Below, in pieces: positions 1 to 9,244 of a stretch of DNA of 64,000 nt (the stretch's first letter is position 1; every line of letters starts with the position of its first letter). The notes beneath the pieces were generated by a model. The model had not been told where the DNA came from. It saw only the letters and a program-made list of their open reading frames with translations, and did not search any database. The DNA is taken from the NCBI GenBank assembly GCA_028689635.1, contig JAQVCU010000004.1:1-64000 (forward strand). Reading direction: 5' to 3'. This stretch comes from Oscillospiraceae bacterium. GTDB taxonomy: Bacteria; Bacillota; Clostridia; Oscillospirales; Ruminococcaceae. A program made the position numbers and the translations under genes.

Positions 1-360
1 TTTGCGGCAGGGGAGCCGCAGGCGATTGGATACCGCCTACTGCAGGAGTGCTGTCCGGTTTTTGATCCTTAGGTCGTGGGCCTGCCCGGCCCACACCCGG
101 CCACATTTCTTTTGGCAGAAAAGAAATATGGAAAAGAAACTGCTATGCGAAAGCTTCGCTTTCGATGCAAAGGGACTGTTGTCGGCGCTTTGCTGCTGCC
201 GAAAGCCGGTATGCCCCACTTTTCCAACCAGAGTGCGCCTCTCGCGGCGACAACGCGGGCGCGGCGGAGAAAATAAGTGCCTGGGGCGAAGAAGGCAAGT
301 GACTGCGGCGGCAGTTGTTTTTTTCCAGCTCTCAGCCGTGTCCCTCTCCTTACGCCCATC
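1..360. other. Non-coding, repeat-like left-edge region
   Basis: No open frame here resembles a known protein. The region holds a nearly perfect inverted repeat (101-113 against 119-131, one mismatch, five-base spacer) followed by a smaller dyad around 150-168. Such runs of short hairpins are typical of dispersed intergenic repeats in Clostridia. Other copies would be needed to prove it, and none is in this window. Confidence 0.4.
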
Positions 361-397
361 AAAAAAAGAGCCGCCGAATGATCGGGCGGTTCTTTTT
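361..397 (-). terminator. Intrinsic terminator, probably bidirectional
   Basis: An eight-base stem (368-375 with 384-391) has an A-run on its left and a T-run on its right. It lies just past the stop of the minus-strand VanZ-like gene and would end its transcript. Confidence 0.75.
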
Positions 398-410
398 TGT
401 TTCTCACTTA

Positions 411-959
411 TCATTTCCAAATCGATCGGGCCAAACGCCAAAGGACCCATCCCAGCATGGCGCCGCAGATATTGAGCAGAAGATCGTCAATATCGCTGGC
501 CCCGGAGCCGAACAGCCACTGAAGGGCCTCGATAGCGGCGGAAAGCGCCGCCGAACAGCCCAAAAGGACGGCGGGACGGCGCAGGGCGGCAACGGTCATC
601 GGGCCCAACACGCCCAGGGGCAGGAACCAGATCATATTCCCCGCAACATGATACAGAAAAGGCCACAGGCCGCGCCCGGCCTCCTCCAGAGTGGTGCGCA
701 GGGGGACAAGCTGCACCGTCGCCCAGGAACGCGAAATATCGGAAAAATGGAAAAAGCCGTTCCAATCCCGGATGACGGTGATCTGGAAAAGAGCCGCCAG
801 GTAGCAGACGAACAACAGGGAGAGAAGGTATGGCCGCGCCTGCCGCAGGGACGCGTTTTTCCGGCAGGACAGAGCATACCCGGCGCTCCAAAGAAGACCG
901 GCGGCCAGGGCAAACACAAAGGCCCGCCGGCTGTAAAGCAGGATCCCGGAAAGACTCAT
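411..959 (-). CDS. VanZ-like family membrane protein
   Basis: A 182-residue protein with several hydrophobic segments (about residues 6-26, 42-60, 100-120, 128-145 and 158-177) and the VanZ-family C-terminal signature D-I-D-D-L-L-L-N near residue 155. VanZ-type proteins are membrane proteins named after the teicoplanin-resistance factor, but most chromosomal copies have no proven role. The ATG at 959 is preceded by a GGAGG Shine-Dalgarno. It starts 12 bases after the HD-domain gene, so the two probably form one minus-strand transcript. No van resistance genes are nearby, so glycopeptide resistance should not be inferred. Confidence 0.8.
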   Translation of the reverse strand: MSLSGILLYSRRAFVFALAAGLLWSAGYALSCRKNASLRQARPYLLSLLFVCYLAALFQITVIRDWNGFFHFSDISRSWATVQLVPLRTTLEEAGRGLWPFLYHVAGNMIWFLPLGVLGPMTVAALRRPAVLLGCSAALSAAIEALQWLFGSGASDIDDLLLNICGAMLGWVLWRLARSIWK

Positions 960-971
960 GGCGGCCTCCTG

Positions 972-1637
972 TCAGACGATGGCCATGCCGTTGATGACCA
1001 GGCTGAAACGCAGGCCCAGCTGATCCCCGGCTCGTTTGCAGAGCATCATGCGGCTGAGAAAGATCTCAAAATAATCGATCACAGGGCACAGGTCGGTATT
1101 GATGGTGATGGAAAGGGTGATCTTTTTCTTTTCCACGTCCAGATCCAGCTGGGATTTTTCCACCGAATAGTTTACGCGGTCGTGGATATCCAGGGCGGGA
1201 ACGCCGTTGTGGCGCACCCGGGAGCGGCGCACGTCGCTTTTGTCGGCCAAAATGAGGGCGGCGGCGATGGGGCTTACCGGTACGGCGGTTTTCTCATCGT
1301 GGTTGCCGATGGCGGAGACGATGGTACACACTTCTTCGGCGTCCATGCCCATCTCGGTGAGGATGATGAAGGCCATAATGCCGCCACTTTGGGCGTGATC
1401 GTCCCGGTTCACCACATTGCCGATATCGTGAAGGAACCCGGCGATGCGGGCCAGCTCCACCTGGCGCTGCGGGTATCCCAGCTCCAAAAGCAGGTTGCTG
1501 GCTACGCCTGCGCAGCGGGTGACGTGGGCGTAGGAATGCTCGGTATAACCGGAGGCGTTGAGCACCTGATCTGCCATTTTGATATAGGTGCGGATGGTCT
1601 CGTTTTTTTGGATGTCCTCAAAGGTGACCAGTGCCAT
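972..1637 (-). CDS. HD-domain phosphohydrolase
   Basis: A 221-residue soluble protein with an HD metal-dependent phosphohydrolase domain. It has an early conserved His (HSYAHVTRC, about residues 36-44), the H-D-I-G-N motif near residue 70 and a downstream D-K-S-D near residue 131. The ATG at 1637 was chosen over the upstream open frame because a GGGGGA Shine-Dalgarno sits just before it. A TATAAT-like -10 lies at 1725-1730 on the same strand, but its -35 is poor. The family cleaves phosphomonoester or phosphodiester bonds; the substrate cannot be told from sequence. First gene of a pair with the VanZ-like protein. Confidence 0.8.
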   Translation of the reverse strand: MALVTFEDIQKNETIRTYIKMADQVLNASGYTEHSYAHVTRCAGVASNLLLELGYPQRQVELARIAGFLHDIGNVVNRDDHAQSGGIMAFIILTEMGMDAEEVCTIVSAIGNHDEKTAVPVSPIAAALILADKSDVRRSRVRHNGVPALDIHDRVNYSVEKSQLDLDVEKKKITLSITINTDLCPVIDYFEIFLSRMMLCKRAGDQLGLRFSLVINGMAIV

Positions 1638-1804
1638 AAAAATCCCCCTTTTTCTACCGGTGCGGCTCAGGCCGCCCAAGGGGCGGAAGGGAGGGAGGCA
1701 GCGCCGGCACAACGTATCATTTCTATTATAAAACCTTTTGCAGCAAAAGTCATGGCCATTTTGTAAAAAGGAAAAATTGCGGATGGGGAGAGCTGTCCGA
1801 CAGG

Positions 1805-1833
1805 TTGACAAGGCCCGGGCAGTAGTTTAAAAT
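1805..1833 (+). promoter_or_regulatory. Sigma-A promoter for the dehydrogenase-rex unit
   Basis: TTGACA (1805-1810), 17-base spacer, TAAAAT (1828-1833), upstream of the plus-strand start at 1875. Confidence 0.75.
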
Positions 1834-1874
1834 AAGAATAATTGTTGAAAATTTATCAGAATGGGGAGACAGCG

Positions 1875-3035
1875 ATGGAGCAGAAGGTCACAGCCGCGGC
1901 GGAGCATTTTGCCAAACTGGTGGAACAGCAGCTGGCGCGGGTGGAACGTATGAAGAAGGATCAGGAGTTCACCGATTTTGCGGCGCTTTCCCAGGTAGTC
2001 GTCGGCATCTGCGGCGGCGACGGCATCGGCCCGATCATCACGCGGGAGGCCTGCCGGGTGCTGGAATATCTTCTGGCCGACGAGCTGCGTTCGGGCAAGG
2101 TCGTTTTTAAAATGATCGACGGCCTTACCATTGAAAACCGTATCGCCAAGGGAAAATCCATTCCGGACGATGTCATGGAGCAGCTTAAAAGCTGCCATGT
2201 GATCCTCAAAGGCCCCACCACCACGCCACGGGCAGGGGGCGATATGCCCAATCTGGAAAGCGCCAACGTCACCATGCGCCGGGAGCTGGATCTCTTTGCC
2301 AATGTGCGCCCGGTCAAGGTGCCGGAGGAGGGGATCGACTGGATCTTCTTCCGCGAGAACACCGAGGGCTCCTATACTTTAGGCTCCCGGGGGATCAACG
2401 TGGACGACGGCCTGGCGGTGGATTTCACCGTCACCACTGCCGGCGGTACCGACCGCATTGCGCGCCTGGCTTATGACTACGCCGCAAGAAACGGGAAAAA
2501 CCGGGTGTCCATCGTTACCAAAGCCAATATCATCAAGACCACAGACGGCAATTTCCTGCGCCGCTGCCAGGCCATTGGACAAGAATATCCGGGGATCTCC
2601 ACCGATGACTGGTACATCGATATCATGACGGCGAACCTGGTGAACCAGGATATCCGCAGCGGCTTCCAGGTGTTTATTCTGCCCAACCTTTACGGCGATA
2701 TCATCACCGACGAGGCGGCCCAGATCCAGGGCGGCGTCGGCACCGCCGGCAGCGCCAACATCGGCCAGCATTACGCCATGTTTGAGGCGGTGCATGGTTC
2801 GGCGCCCAGGCTGATGGAACAGGGCCTTGGCGATTATGCCGACCCTTCCTCCATCTTGCGGGCTGCGGCGCTGCTGCTTTCCCACATCGGGCGGCAGAAG
2901 CAGGCGGAGAAACTGGAAAAGGCGCTGGATATCTGTGGGGTCACGGAAAAGAAGATCTTGGCCAATGGTACCGCCGCAGGCGCCACCTGCCGGGAATTTG
3001 GCGATTATGTCATGGAGACTGTGGCGAAGCTGTAA
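1875..3035 (+). CDS. Isocitrate/isopropylmalate dehydrogenase family protein (probably NAD-dependent isocitrate dehydrogenase)
   Basis: A 386-residue oxidative decarboxylase of the isocitrate/isopropylmalate dehydrogenase superfamily. The N-terminal half has the G-D-G-I-G-P motif (about residue 50) and the substrate loop around NLESANVTMRRELDLFANVRPV. The C-terminal part has the metal-binding stretch NLYGDIITDEAAQIQGGVG and the cofactor region FEAVHGSAP. These enzymes convert a 2-hydroxyacid to a 2-oxoacid plus CO2 and NAD(P)H. No leu genes are nearby, which favours isocitrate over isopropylmalate. The ATG at 1875 is preceded by GGGGAGA; an upstream in-frame ATG (1842) lacks a comparable site. 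It is followed after 46 bases by rex, an NADH sensor, which suits an NADH-producing enzyme. Confidence 0.8.
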   Translation: MEQKVTAAAEHFAKLVEQQLARVERMKKDQEFTDFAALSQVVVGICGGDGIGPIITREACRVLEYLLADELRSGKVVFKMIDGLTIENRIAKGKSIPDDVMEQLKSCHVILKGPTTTPRAGGDMPNLESANVTMRRELDLFANVRPVKVPEEGIDWIFFRENTEGSYTLGSRGINVDDGLAVDFTVTTAGGTDRIARLAYDYAARNGKNRVSIVTKANIIKTTDGNFLRRCQAIGQEYPGISTDDWYIDIMTANLVNQDIRSGFQVFILPNLYGDIITDEAAQIQGGVGTAGSANIGQHYAMFEAVHGSAPRLMEQGLGDYADPSSILRAAALLLSHIGRQKQAEKLEKALDICGVTEKKILANGTAAGATCREFGDYVMETVAKL

Positions 3036-3081
3036 AAGCAGCAAAGCTCTCCACAAAAATTAAGCGAAAAGATGGGTGTAT

Positions 3082-3747
3082 ATGGGCAACAAATCTGTGT
3101 CGATCTCTGTGGTCAGGCGCCTGCCGCGGTATTACCGCTTTTTGGGGGAGCTGCTGAACCATTCGGTGCAGCGCATCTCTTCCAGGGAGCTTTCCCAGCG
3201 CATGGGGCTGACGGCCTCCCAGATCCGGCAGGATCTGAACTGCTTTGGAGGTTTTGGCCAGCAGGGCTATGGCTATAACGTAGAGCTTCTTCACCGGGAA
3301 ATCGGGAATATCCTGGGGATGAACCAGCATAAAAAGACCATCCTCATCGGCGTGGGGAATTTGGGGAGAGCCATCCTCTCCCACATGGCCTTTGAGGAAA
3401 AGGGCATCGAGATCATCGGCCTGTTTGACCGCAGCGAGGCGCTGGTAGGCGAAAAGATCGGCGGCCTCACCATTGCGCATACCGATGAGCTGGAGGCCTT
3501 CTGCCGGGAACGCCAGCCCAAAGTGGCGATCCTTTGCGTGCCAAAATACACGGCGGAGGATCTGGTGGTGCGCCTGTGCAAGCTTGGGGTCAACGCCTAT
3601 TGGAATTTTTCTCATTACGATATTGCCGTTCATCATCCCGGGACTGTGGTGGAGAACGTCCATCTGGGCGACAGCCTGATGACCCTCTGCTATGAGGTGA
3701 AGGAGATGGAGGAACCCTCCGCGCCCCAGGGCGGAAAAAAGGAATAA
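3082..3747 (+). CDS. rex: Redox-sensing transcriptional repressor Rex
   Basis: A 221-residue Rex homologue: N-terminal winged helix (residues 1-75, with RLPRYYRFL and the recognition helix TASQIRQDLNCFGGFG), then a Rossmann domain with the NADH-binding G-V-G-N-L-G near residue 90 and the C-terminal swapped helix. Rex represses fermentation and hydrogenase genes when NADH/NAD+ is low and releases DNA on binding NADH. The start is uncertain: ATG 3082 or GTG 3076 in the same frame. It shares the promoter of the preceding dehydrogenase and ends at two consecutive terminators. I saw no perfect Rex operator in the window. Confidence 0.92.
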   Translation: MGNKSVSISVVRRLPRYYRFLGELLNHSVQRISSRELSQRMGLTASQIRQDLNCFGGFGQQGYGYNVELLHREIGNILGMNQHKKTILIGVGNLGRAILSHMAFEEKGIEIIGLFDRSEALVGEKIGGLTIAHTDELEAFCRERQPKVAILCVPKYTAEDLVVRLCKLGVNAYWNFSHYDIAVHHPGTVVENVHLGDSLMTLCYEVKEMEEPSAPQGGKKE

Positions 3748-3755
3748 ACAATTTT

Positions 3756-3789
3756 GAGGGCTGCGGAGTTTTCCGCGGCCCTCTTTTTT
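3756..3789 (+). terminator. Intrinsic terminator after rex
   Basis: Stem GAGGGCTGCGGA paired with TCCGCGGCCCTC, followed by a T-run. Confidence 0.85.
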
Positions 3790-3800
3790 ACGCCAAAAGA

Positions 3801-3830
3801 CCCCGCTTTGACCAGAAGCGGGGGCTTTTT
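3801..3830 (+). terminator. Second intrinsic terminator after rex
   Basis: CCCCGCTT pairs with AAGCGGGG across a seven-base loop, followed by CTTTTT. It backs up the terminator just upstream. Confidence 0.75.
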
Positions 3831-4111
3831 GACAATCGGAGTGCAATCTATGAAGAACGATAAAATCGGAGTACTTGGTCTGTCCCATCCGCCGGGCTGG
3901 TATTCCATCCGCCCGGCAGACTGACAGTTGTTCTTGTTTTCGTGAAAAAGAACCTGTGAAGAAAAAGCGTTTGGGGCGGCGGCCGGGTCGTTTTCCCGAA
4001 GCGCCGGATCCTTTTGACAGTTTTTATTATAAGGGGCCATTATGTTTTCCCTGTGAAAAGGCGGAAAACGATCTGCAAACAGAAAATGAAAAAACTGTGT
4101 CCTGTCCTCTG
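3831..4111. other. Intergenic region without a recognised gene
   Basis: Convergent spacer between rex and thrS. Short open frames exist on both strands, but none has a convincing ribosome-binding site or resembles a known family. Confidence 0.5.
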
Positions 4112-4150
4112 AAAAAAAGCGGCCCGAAGGCGAAAACCTTCGGGCCGCTT
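4112..4150 (-). terminator. Intrinsic terminator of thrS
   Basis: A perfect 14-bp stem (4117-4130 with 4137-4150) is followed, on the minus strand, by a T-run (the A-run at 4112-4118 on the plus strand). Confidence 0.9.
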
Positions 4151-4166
4151 GGCTGTGCGGATATGA

Positions 4167-6107
4167 TCAGAACGCTTTGGTGCGGATCTCTTCCAGGATC
4201 TGGCTGAGGAATTCCTCGACGGATTTTACGCCGCCGTTTTCTTCCTTGCGGGCGCGGACGGAGACGGTGCGGTCCTCCATTTCCTTGTCGCCCACCACCA
4301 GCATGTAGGGGATCTTTTTGAGCTGGGCTTCGCGGATCTTGTAGCCCATTTTCTCACTGCGGTAGTCTACCTCGCTGCGCAGGCCCGCGGCCTGCAGCTT
4401 CTCGTTAAGAGCGGTGCAGTATTCGTGCTGGCGCTCGGTGATGGGGACGATCTCCACCTGAGTGGGCATCAGCCAGGTGGGCAGGGCGCCGGCGAATTTT
4501 TCCAGCAGCAGAGCCAGCGTGCGCTCGTAGCAGCCGATGTTGGTGCGGTGGATGATATAGGGAAGATGATCCTTGCCGTCCTCGCCGGTATAGTACATGC
4601 CAAAGCGCTGGGCCAGCAGCATATCGATCTGAATAGTGACCAGGGTGTCCTCCTTGCCGAAGACGTTTTTGATCTGGATATCCAGCTTGGGGCCGTAGAA
4701 GGCGGCTTCGTCAAACCCGATGGTGTAGGGGACGTCGAGATCCTCCAGGATCTTTTTCATAGCGGCCTGGGCGATCTCCCACTGTTCCGCGGAGCCCTCA
4801 TATTTGTTGCCGGGGTTCGCGGGATCCCACTGGCTGAAGCGGAAGGTGACGTCGTCATAGAGGCCCAGGGTCTGCAGGGAATATTTGGCCAGATCCAGGC
4901 AGCCCTTGAATTCTTCCTCCAGCTGGTCGGGGCGCAGGATCAGATGCCCTTCGGAAATGGTGAACTGGCGCACGCGGATCAGGCCGTGCATCTCGCCGGA
5001 ATCCTCGTTGCGGAACAGGGTGCTGGTCTCGCCCAGGCGCATGGGCAGGTCGCGATAAGAACGCTTGCGGTTGAGGAAGACCTGATATTGGAAGGGGCAG
5101 GTCATGGGGCGCAGGGCAAAACATTCCTTGGATTCATCGTAAGGATCCCCCAGCACAAACATGCCGTCCAGGTAATGATCCCAGTGGCCGGAGATCTTGT
5201 AAAATTCTCGTTTGGCCATCAGGGGGGTCTTGGTCAGCAGATATCCCCGCTGCTGCTCGGTGTCCTCCACCCAGCGCTGCAGGATCTGGATAACGCGGCT
5301 GCCGTTGGGCAGCATGATGGGCAGGCCCTGGCCCACCACATCCACGGTGGTAAAATATTCCAGCTCACGGCCGATCTTGTTGTGGTCGCGCTTGCGGGCT
5401 TCTTCCTGCTGCGCCAGATATTCCTCCAAAGCGCTGGCCTTGGGGAAGGAGATGCCGTAAAGGCGGGTGAGAGAATCCTTCGAGGAATCCCCGCGCCAGT
5501 AGGCGGCGGTGGCCTGCAGCAGCTTGACCGCTTTTACAGTACCCGTGCGGGCCAGATGGGGCCCGGCGCACAGGTCGGTAAAATCCCCCTGGGTGTAGAT
5601 GGTGAGATCCCAGCCTTTTTCCGCGTATTCTTCCAGCAGTTCCAGCTTATAGGGCTGGTCTTTGAAGATTTGACGGCCTTCCTCCACGGTAATGCTCTTT
5701 TTCTCCAGAGGGATATCCTCTTTGACGATTTTTTTCATCTCGGCCTCAATGGAGGCAAAGTCCTCCGGCGTCAAGGCCCGGGTGTACTTCATGTCGTAGT
5801 AAAAGCCGTCGTCCAGGGCGGGGCCGATGCCGAAGGCCGTGCCGGGGAACAGGCGCTGCACCGCCTGGGCCATGATGTGGGCCGAGGTGTGCCAGAAGGC
5901 TTTTTTGCCGGCTTCGTCGTCAAAGGTGAGGATGGCGACCTCGGCGTTTTCCGCAATGGGGGTGCGCAGGTCGGTCACTTCGCCGTTTACTTCGGCGGCA
6001 CAGGCCGCTTTGGCCAGGCCCGCGCCCAGCTCCTTGGCGATGTCCATGGCGGTTACGGGAACGTCATATTCTTTTACCGTGCCGCCTTTGAGCGTGATTT
6101 GAATCAT
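4167..6107 (-). CDS. thrS: Threonine--tRNA ligase
   Basis: A 646-residue class II aminoacyl-tRNA synthetase of full length that charges tRNA-Thr in the cytoplasm. In order it has a TGS domain (1-60), the second additional domain with the editing motif HTSAHIMAQAVQ near residue 75, and the catalytic core with motif 2 (about NEDSGEMHGLIRVRQF) and zinc ligands including the Cys in MTCPFQ. Last comes the C-terminal anticodon-binding domain beginning near WLMPTQVEIVPI. The ATG at 6107 follows AGGAGGAAGAAAA. Expression is under T-box control: the leader upstream reads uncharged tRNA-Thr. Monocistronic, with its own promoter and terminator. Confidence 0.97.
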   Translation of the reverse strand: MIQITLKGGTVKEYDVPVTAMDIAKELGAGLAKAACAAEVNGEVTDLRTPIAENAEVAILTFDDEAGKKAFWHTSAHIMAQAVQRLFPGTAFGIGPALDDGFYYDMKYTRALTPEDFASIEAEMKKIVKEDIPLEKKSITVEEGRQIFKDQPYKLELLEEYAEKGWDLTIYTQGDFTDLCAGPHLARTGTVKAVKLLQATAAYWRGDSSKDSLTRLYGISFPKASALEEYLAQQEEARKRDHNKIGRELEYFTTVDVVGQGLPIMLPNGSRVIQILQRWVEDTEQQRGYLLTKTPLMAKREFYKISGHWDHYLDGMFVLGDPYDESKECFALRPMTCPFQYQVFLNRKRSYRDLPMRLGETSTLFRNEDSGEMHGLIRVRQFTISEGHLILRPDQLEEEFKGCLDLAKYSLQTLGLYDDVTFRFSQWDPANPGNKYEGSAEQWEIAQAAMKKILEDLDVPYTIGFDEAAFYGPKLDIQIKNVFGKEDTLVTIQIDMLLAQRFGMYYTGEDGKDHLPYIIHRTNIGCYERTLALLLEKFAGALPTWLMPTQVEIVPITERQHEYCTALNEKLQAAGLRSEVDYRSEKMGYKIREAQLKKIPYMLVVGDKEMEDRTVSVRARKEENGGVKSVEEFLSQILEEIRTKAF

Positions 6108-6162
6108 TTTTCTTCCTCCTATCGTTCATGCCGTCCAGCTTTTGCTGCCGGGGAAGGGAATA

Positions 6163-6416
6163 AAAAAAGCTCCACCCCCGATCGGCTCAGGGGTGAAGCA
6201 AAAGCTCCACGGTTCCACCCTCGTTGCGGGAAAACCCGCCACTCATCGTATCCGGCTGTAACGGGCCGGGGCCCGGCGGTTTTTTCCCGCACTCAGGAGC
6301 TGGTACCGCGGCAGATATCCTTGGGCGGCCTTACAGCTCATGGGGCGGCCCTCTCTGGAAGGATAGGATGTGGCGCGGCGTCTCCGTCATAGATTTTTAT
6401 GACAGCATTGAATTTT
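6163..6416 (-). promoter_or_regulatory. T-box leader (tRNA-Thr-sensing riboswitch)
   Basis: The T-box core reads AGGGTGGAACCGTGG on the minus strand (plus 6207-6221). It is followed by a terminator whose arms lie at about 6168-6180 and 6190-6205, with a T-run at 6163-6169. Upstream is a long stem I region with an ACC triplet in GGTACCAGC (about 6298-6306), the likely Thr specifier. Uncharged tRNA-Thr pairs with the specifier and the T-box to form the antiterminator. The specifier assignment is inferred, not folded. Confidence 0.9.
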
Positions 6417-6422
6417 GGCTTC

Positions 6423-6451
6423 ATGATAGCACCATGAACCGGGAAAGTCAA
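6423..6451 (-). promoter_or_regulatory. thrS promoter
   Basis: On the minus strand: TTGACT (plus 6446-6451), 17-base spacer, TATCAT (plus 6423-6428), placed just ahead of the T-box leader. Confidence 0.8.
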
Positions 6452-6671
6452 CCCTTTTTGCGTGGGGAGAGGGGGAAAACAGGGGCTTTTTTGTCCGCAG
6501 TGCAAAGACAAAAAGAGCGAAAAAGCAGAAACTTTCGCAAACGCATCGAAAAAGCAGTGCCAAATGGGAATTGCCATGGGGGAAGAGGGCGAGAAAAAAC
6601 TGGAATTTTGTTAAAAACATGCAAAACCGAAGAAAAGTATCATAAATTTATACAATACATATCCAAATTTC

Positions 6672-6700
6672 TTGACAGATTGATTGACACGCTATAGAAT
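6672..6700 (+). promoter_or_regulatory. rny promoter
   Basis: TTGACA (6672-6677), 17-base spacer, TAGAAT (6695-6700). The DNA around 6600-6710 is AT-rich. Confidence 0.75.
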
Positions 6701-6787
6701 ATATCTAATGTGCGATATTATGCAAAACCAATTTGCGTTACCGATATTCGCGTAGAATTTTTAGAAAAGGAGGCTTTTTTTACAGCG

Positions 6788-8350
6788 ATGGATCCGAAAA
6801 CGATATTAGCATGCGTCATTTCTGCAGTTGTTGCTTTTGCCATTGGTGGAATCCTGTGCTTTTTCATGGGCATTGCATATAGACGGAAAGTAGCGGAAGC
6901 GGAACTGGGTACGGCGGAGGAAGAGGCCAAGCGAATTCTCAGCGAGGCGATCAAATCGGCCGAGAGCAGAAAGAAAGAGGCCCTTGTAGAGGCCAAGGAC
7001 GAGATCTACAAAATGCGCAGCGAGGCGGAAAAAGACGTCAAGGAGCGCCGCAGCGAAGTACAGCGGCAGGAGCGCCGCCTGGTCCAGAAGGAAGAATCCA
7101 TGGACCGGAAGATCGAAAACCTGGAAAAAAAGGACGAACAGCTCCAGGTCAAGCTCAAGGAGGCGGAAGCCAAACTTGCGGAGACCGATGAGATCAAAAA
7201 GCAGCAGTTTGAGATGCTCGAGCGCATTTCCGGCCTGACGGCGGAACAGGCGAAGGAGTATCTGCTGGCCAACCTGGAAAATGAGCTGATCCACGAAAAG
7301 GCTTTGAAGATCAACCAATATGAGACAACTTTGAAAGAAGAGTCCGATCAGAAGGCGCGGGAGATCATCTCCACCGCCATCCAGCGCTGCGCTGCCGACC
7401 ACGTGGCAGAGGCCACGGTATCGGTGGTGCCGCTGCCCAACGATGAGATGAAGGGCCGCATCATCGGCCGCGAGGGCAGGAACATCCGCACTCTGGAGAC
7501 CCTGACCGGCGTTGATCTGATCATTGACGATACCCCCGAGGCCATTACCCTTTCCTCCTACGACCCGGTACGCCGGGAGGTGGCCCGCATCGCCCTGGAG
7601 CGACTGATCCAGGATGGACGCATCCACCCTGCGCGCATCGAGGAAATGGTGGAGAAAGCCCGCAAGGAAGTGGACGCCAAGATCAAGCAGGACGGGGAAC
7701 GCGCCGTTCTGGAGACCGGCGTACACGGCATGCATCCGGAATTGGTGAAGCTGCTGGGCCGCATGCGTTACCGCACAAGCTATGGGCAGAACGTGCTGGA
7801 TCATTCCATCGAGGTCTCGCACATTGCCGGGATGATGGCGGCCGAGATCGGCGCCGACGTCAATTCCGCCAAACGCGCCGGCCTGATCCACGATATCGGC
7901 AAGGCCCTGACCCACGAGATCGAGGGTTCCCATGTGGCCATCGGCGTGGAAGTAGCCAAAAAATACAAAGAAAACGCCAATATCCTTCATGCCATCGAAG
8001 CGCATCACGGAGACGTGGAGCCCAAGACCATCGTGGCATGCCTGGTGCAGGCGGCGGACGCCATTTCTGCGGCCCGTCCCGGCGCGCGGCGTGAAAATGT
8101 AGAGAATTATATCCGCCGGTTGGAGAAGCTGGAGGAGATCGCCAATTCTTTCGAGGGCGTCGAGAAGTGTTATGCCATCCAGGCCGGACGGGAAGTCCGC
8201 ATCATGGTGAAGCCCGAGATCATCCGGGACGACCAGACCATTCTGGTGGCCCGCGAGATCGCGAAAAAGATCGAATCCGAGATGGATTATCCCGGCCAGA
8301 TCAAGGTTCATGTGGTGCGCGAAAGCCGCGCCATCGAGTTTGCCAAATAA
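6788..8350 (+). CDS. rny: Ribonuclease Y
   Basis: A 520-residue RNase Y, the membrane-anchored endoribonuclease that starts mRNA decay in many Firmicutes. It has one N-terminal transmembrane helix (about residues 5-30), a long charged coiled coil (35-180), a KH domain with [10 protein letters not shown] near residue 225, and an HD catalytic domain with H-D-I-G-K near residue 370. The ATG at 6788 was chosen because it precedes the anchor. AAGGAGG is 14 bases upstream, an unusually long spacing. It sits directly before ymdB, the order known from Bacillus. Confidence 0.96.
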   Translation: MDPKTILACVISAVVAFAIGGILCFFMGIAYRRKVAEAELGTAEEEAKRILSEAIKSAESRKKEALVEAKDEIYKMRSEAEKDVKERRSEVQRQERRLVQKEESMDRKIENLEKKDEQLQVKLKEAEAKLAETDEIKKQQFEMLERISGLTAEQAKEYLLANLENELIHEKALKINQYETTLKEESDQKAREIISTAIQRCAADHVAEATVSVVPLPNDEMKGRIIGREGRNIRTLETLTGVDLIIDDTPEAITLSSYDPVRREVARIALERLIQDGRIHPARIEEMVEKARKEVDAKIKQDGERAVLETGVHGMHPELVKLLGRMRYRTSYGQNVLDHSIEVSHIAGMMAAEIGADVNSAKRAGLIHDIGKALTHEIEGSHVAIGVEVAKKYKENANILHAIEAHHGDVEPKTIVACLVQAADAISAARPGARRENVENYIRRLEKLEEIANSFEGVEKCYAIQAGREVRIMVKPEIIRDDQTILVAREIAKKIESEMDYPGQIKVHVVRESRAIEFAK

Positions 8351-8360
8351 GAACCGCTGC

Positions 8361-8390
8361 GGCCCGCGCCAACAAAGCGCGGGCCGTTTT
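8361..8390 (+). terminator. Weak terminator between rny and ymdB
   Basis: GGCCCGCGC pairs with GCGCGGGCC, followed by only four T. It may give partial termination, so ymdB could be co-transcribed at a lower level. Confidence 0.5.
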
Positions 8391-8453
8391 GACGCGGCGG
8401 GCCGGCGCCCGAGGAAATGAAAAACGGCAAAGAGAGCAGTCGGGGGTTTGTTT

Positions 8454-9221
8454 ATGAGAGTACTGGCCATTGGAGACGTAGTGGGGCAGGCGGGCTGTGA
8501 ATTTTTACGGGCGAAGCTGCCCCGGTTAAAAGCGGAATATAAAGCCGATCTTGTGATCGTCAACGGGGAAAATTCGGCGGAGGGGAACGGAATTCTGCCC
8601 CATTCCGCAAAGATGATCTACGATTGCGGGGCCGATGTGATCACCACCGGGAACCACGGGCTGCGCCGAAGGGAGATCAACGAGGTGATGGATCGGGGCG
8701 AGGGACTGTTGCGCCCCGCCAATTACCATCCCAGCGCCCACGGCCAGGGGTGGTATATCCACGACGCCATGTCCTGGAAGGCCTGCGTGATCAACCTGCA
8801 GGGCTCGGTCTATTTGGATACCTACGAAAACCCCTTCGCCTGCGTGGACCGGATCCTGGCCCAGGTGGAGACCCCGGTGATCCTGGTGGATCTGCACGGG
8901 GAGGCCACCAGCGAAAAAGAGGCCATGGGCTATTATCTGGACGGGCGCGTGTCGGCGGTGTTTGGCACCCATACCCATGTGCAGACGGCGGACGAACAGA
9001 TCCTGCCCAACGGCACGGCTTATATCTCCGATATCGGCATGTGCGGCCCCTTTTACTCGGTGTTGGGGGTAGATCCGGAACTGGCGATCCGAAGGCTGTC
9101 CACCAATTTGCCCACCCGTTTTGAAAACGCGCAGGGGCCCTGCGCTTTGGGCGGCGTGATGATCGACATCGACGAAAAAACCGGCCGCGCCCGGGAGATC
9201 ATACGGATCCAGGCGCGCTGA
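8454..9221 (+). CDS. ymdB: YmdB family metallophosphoesterase (TIGR00282)
   Basis: A 255-residue calcineurin-like phosphoesterase with the family's metal-site motifs: G-D-V-V-G near residue 8, VNGENSAEG near 40, TTGNHG near 66, and D-L-H-G-E-A plus G-T-H-T-H-V near 150-185. Bacillus YmdB hydrolyses 2',3'- and 3',5'-cyclic nucleotides and affects biofilm and motility decisions. Its location next to rny is conserved. The ATG at 8454 is preceded by GGGGGT. Confidence 0.92.
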   Translation: MRVLAIGDVVGQAGCEFLRAKLPRLKAEYKADLVIVNGENSAEGNGILPHSAKMIYDCGADVITTGNHGLRRREINEVMDRGEGLLRPANYHPSAHGQGWYIHDAMSWKACVINLQGSVYLDTYENPFACVDRILAQVETPVILVDLHGEATSEKEAMGYYLDGRVSAVFGTHTHVQTADEQILPNGTAYISDIGMCGPFYSVLGVDPELAIRRLSTNLPTRFENAQGPCALGGVMIDIDEKTGRAREIIRIQAR

Positions 9222-9244
9222 ACCGGAAAAAGGAGGCTGAAAAA

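Noticed and set aside
411-959. VanZ-like gene as a glycopeptide resistance determinant
   Set aside because: No vanA-type or vanR/S genes are near, and most VanZ-like proteins are not resistance genes.
4425-6392. Long plus-strand open frame (655 codons) across thrS
   Set aside because: It is the antisense shadow of thrS and its T-box; low-complexity G/A/V/H composition and no family match.
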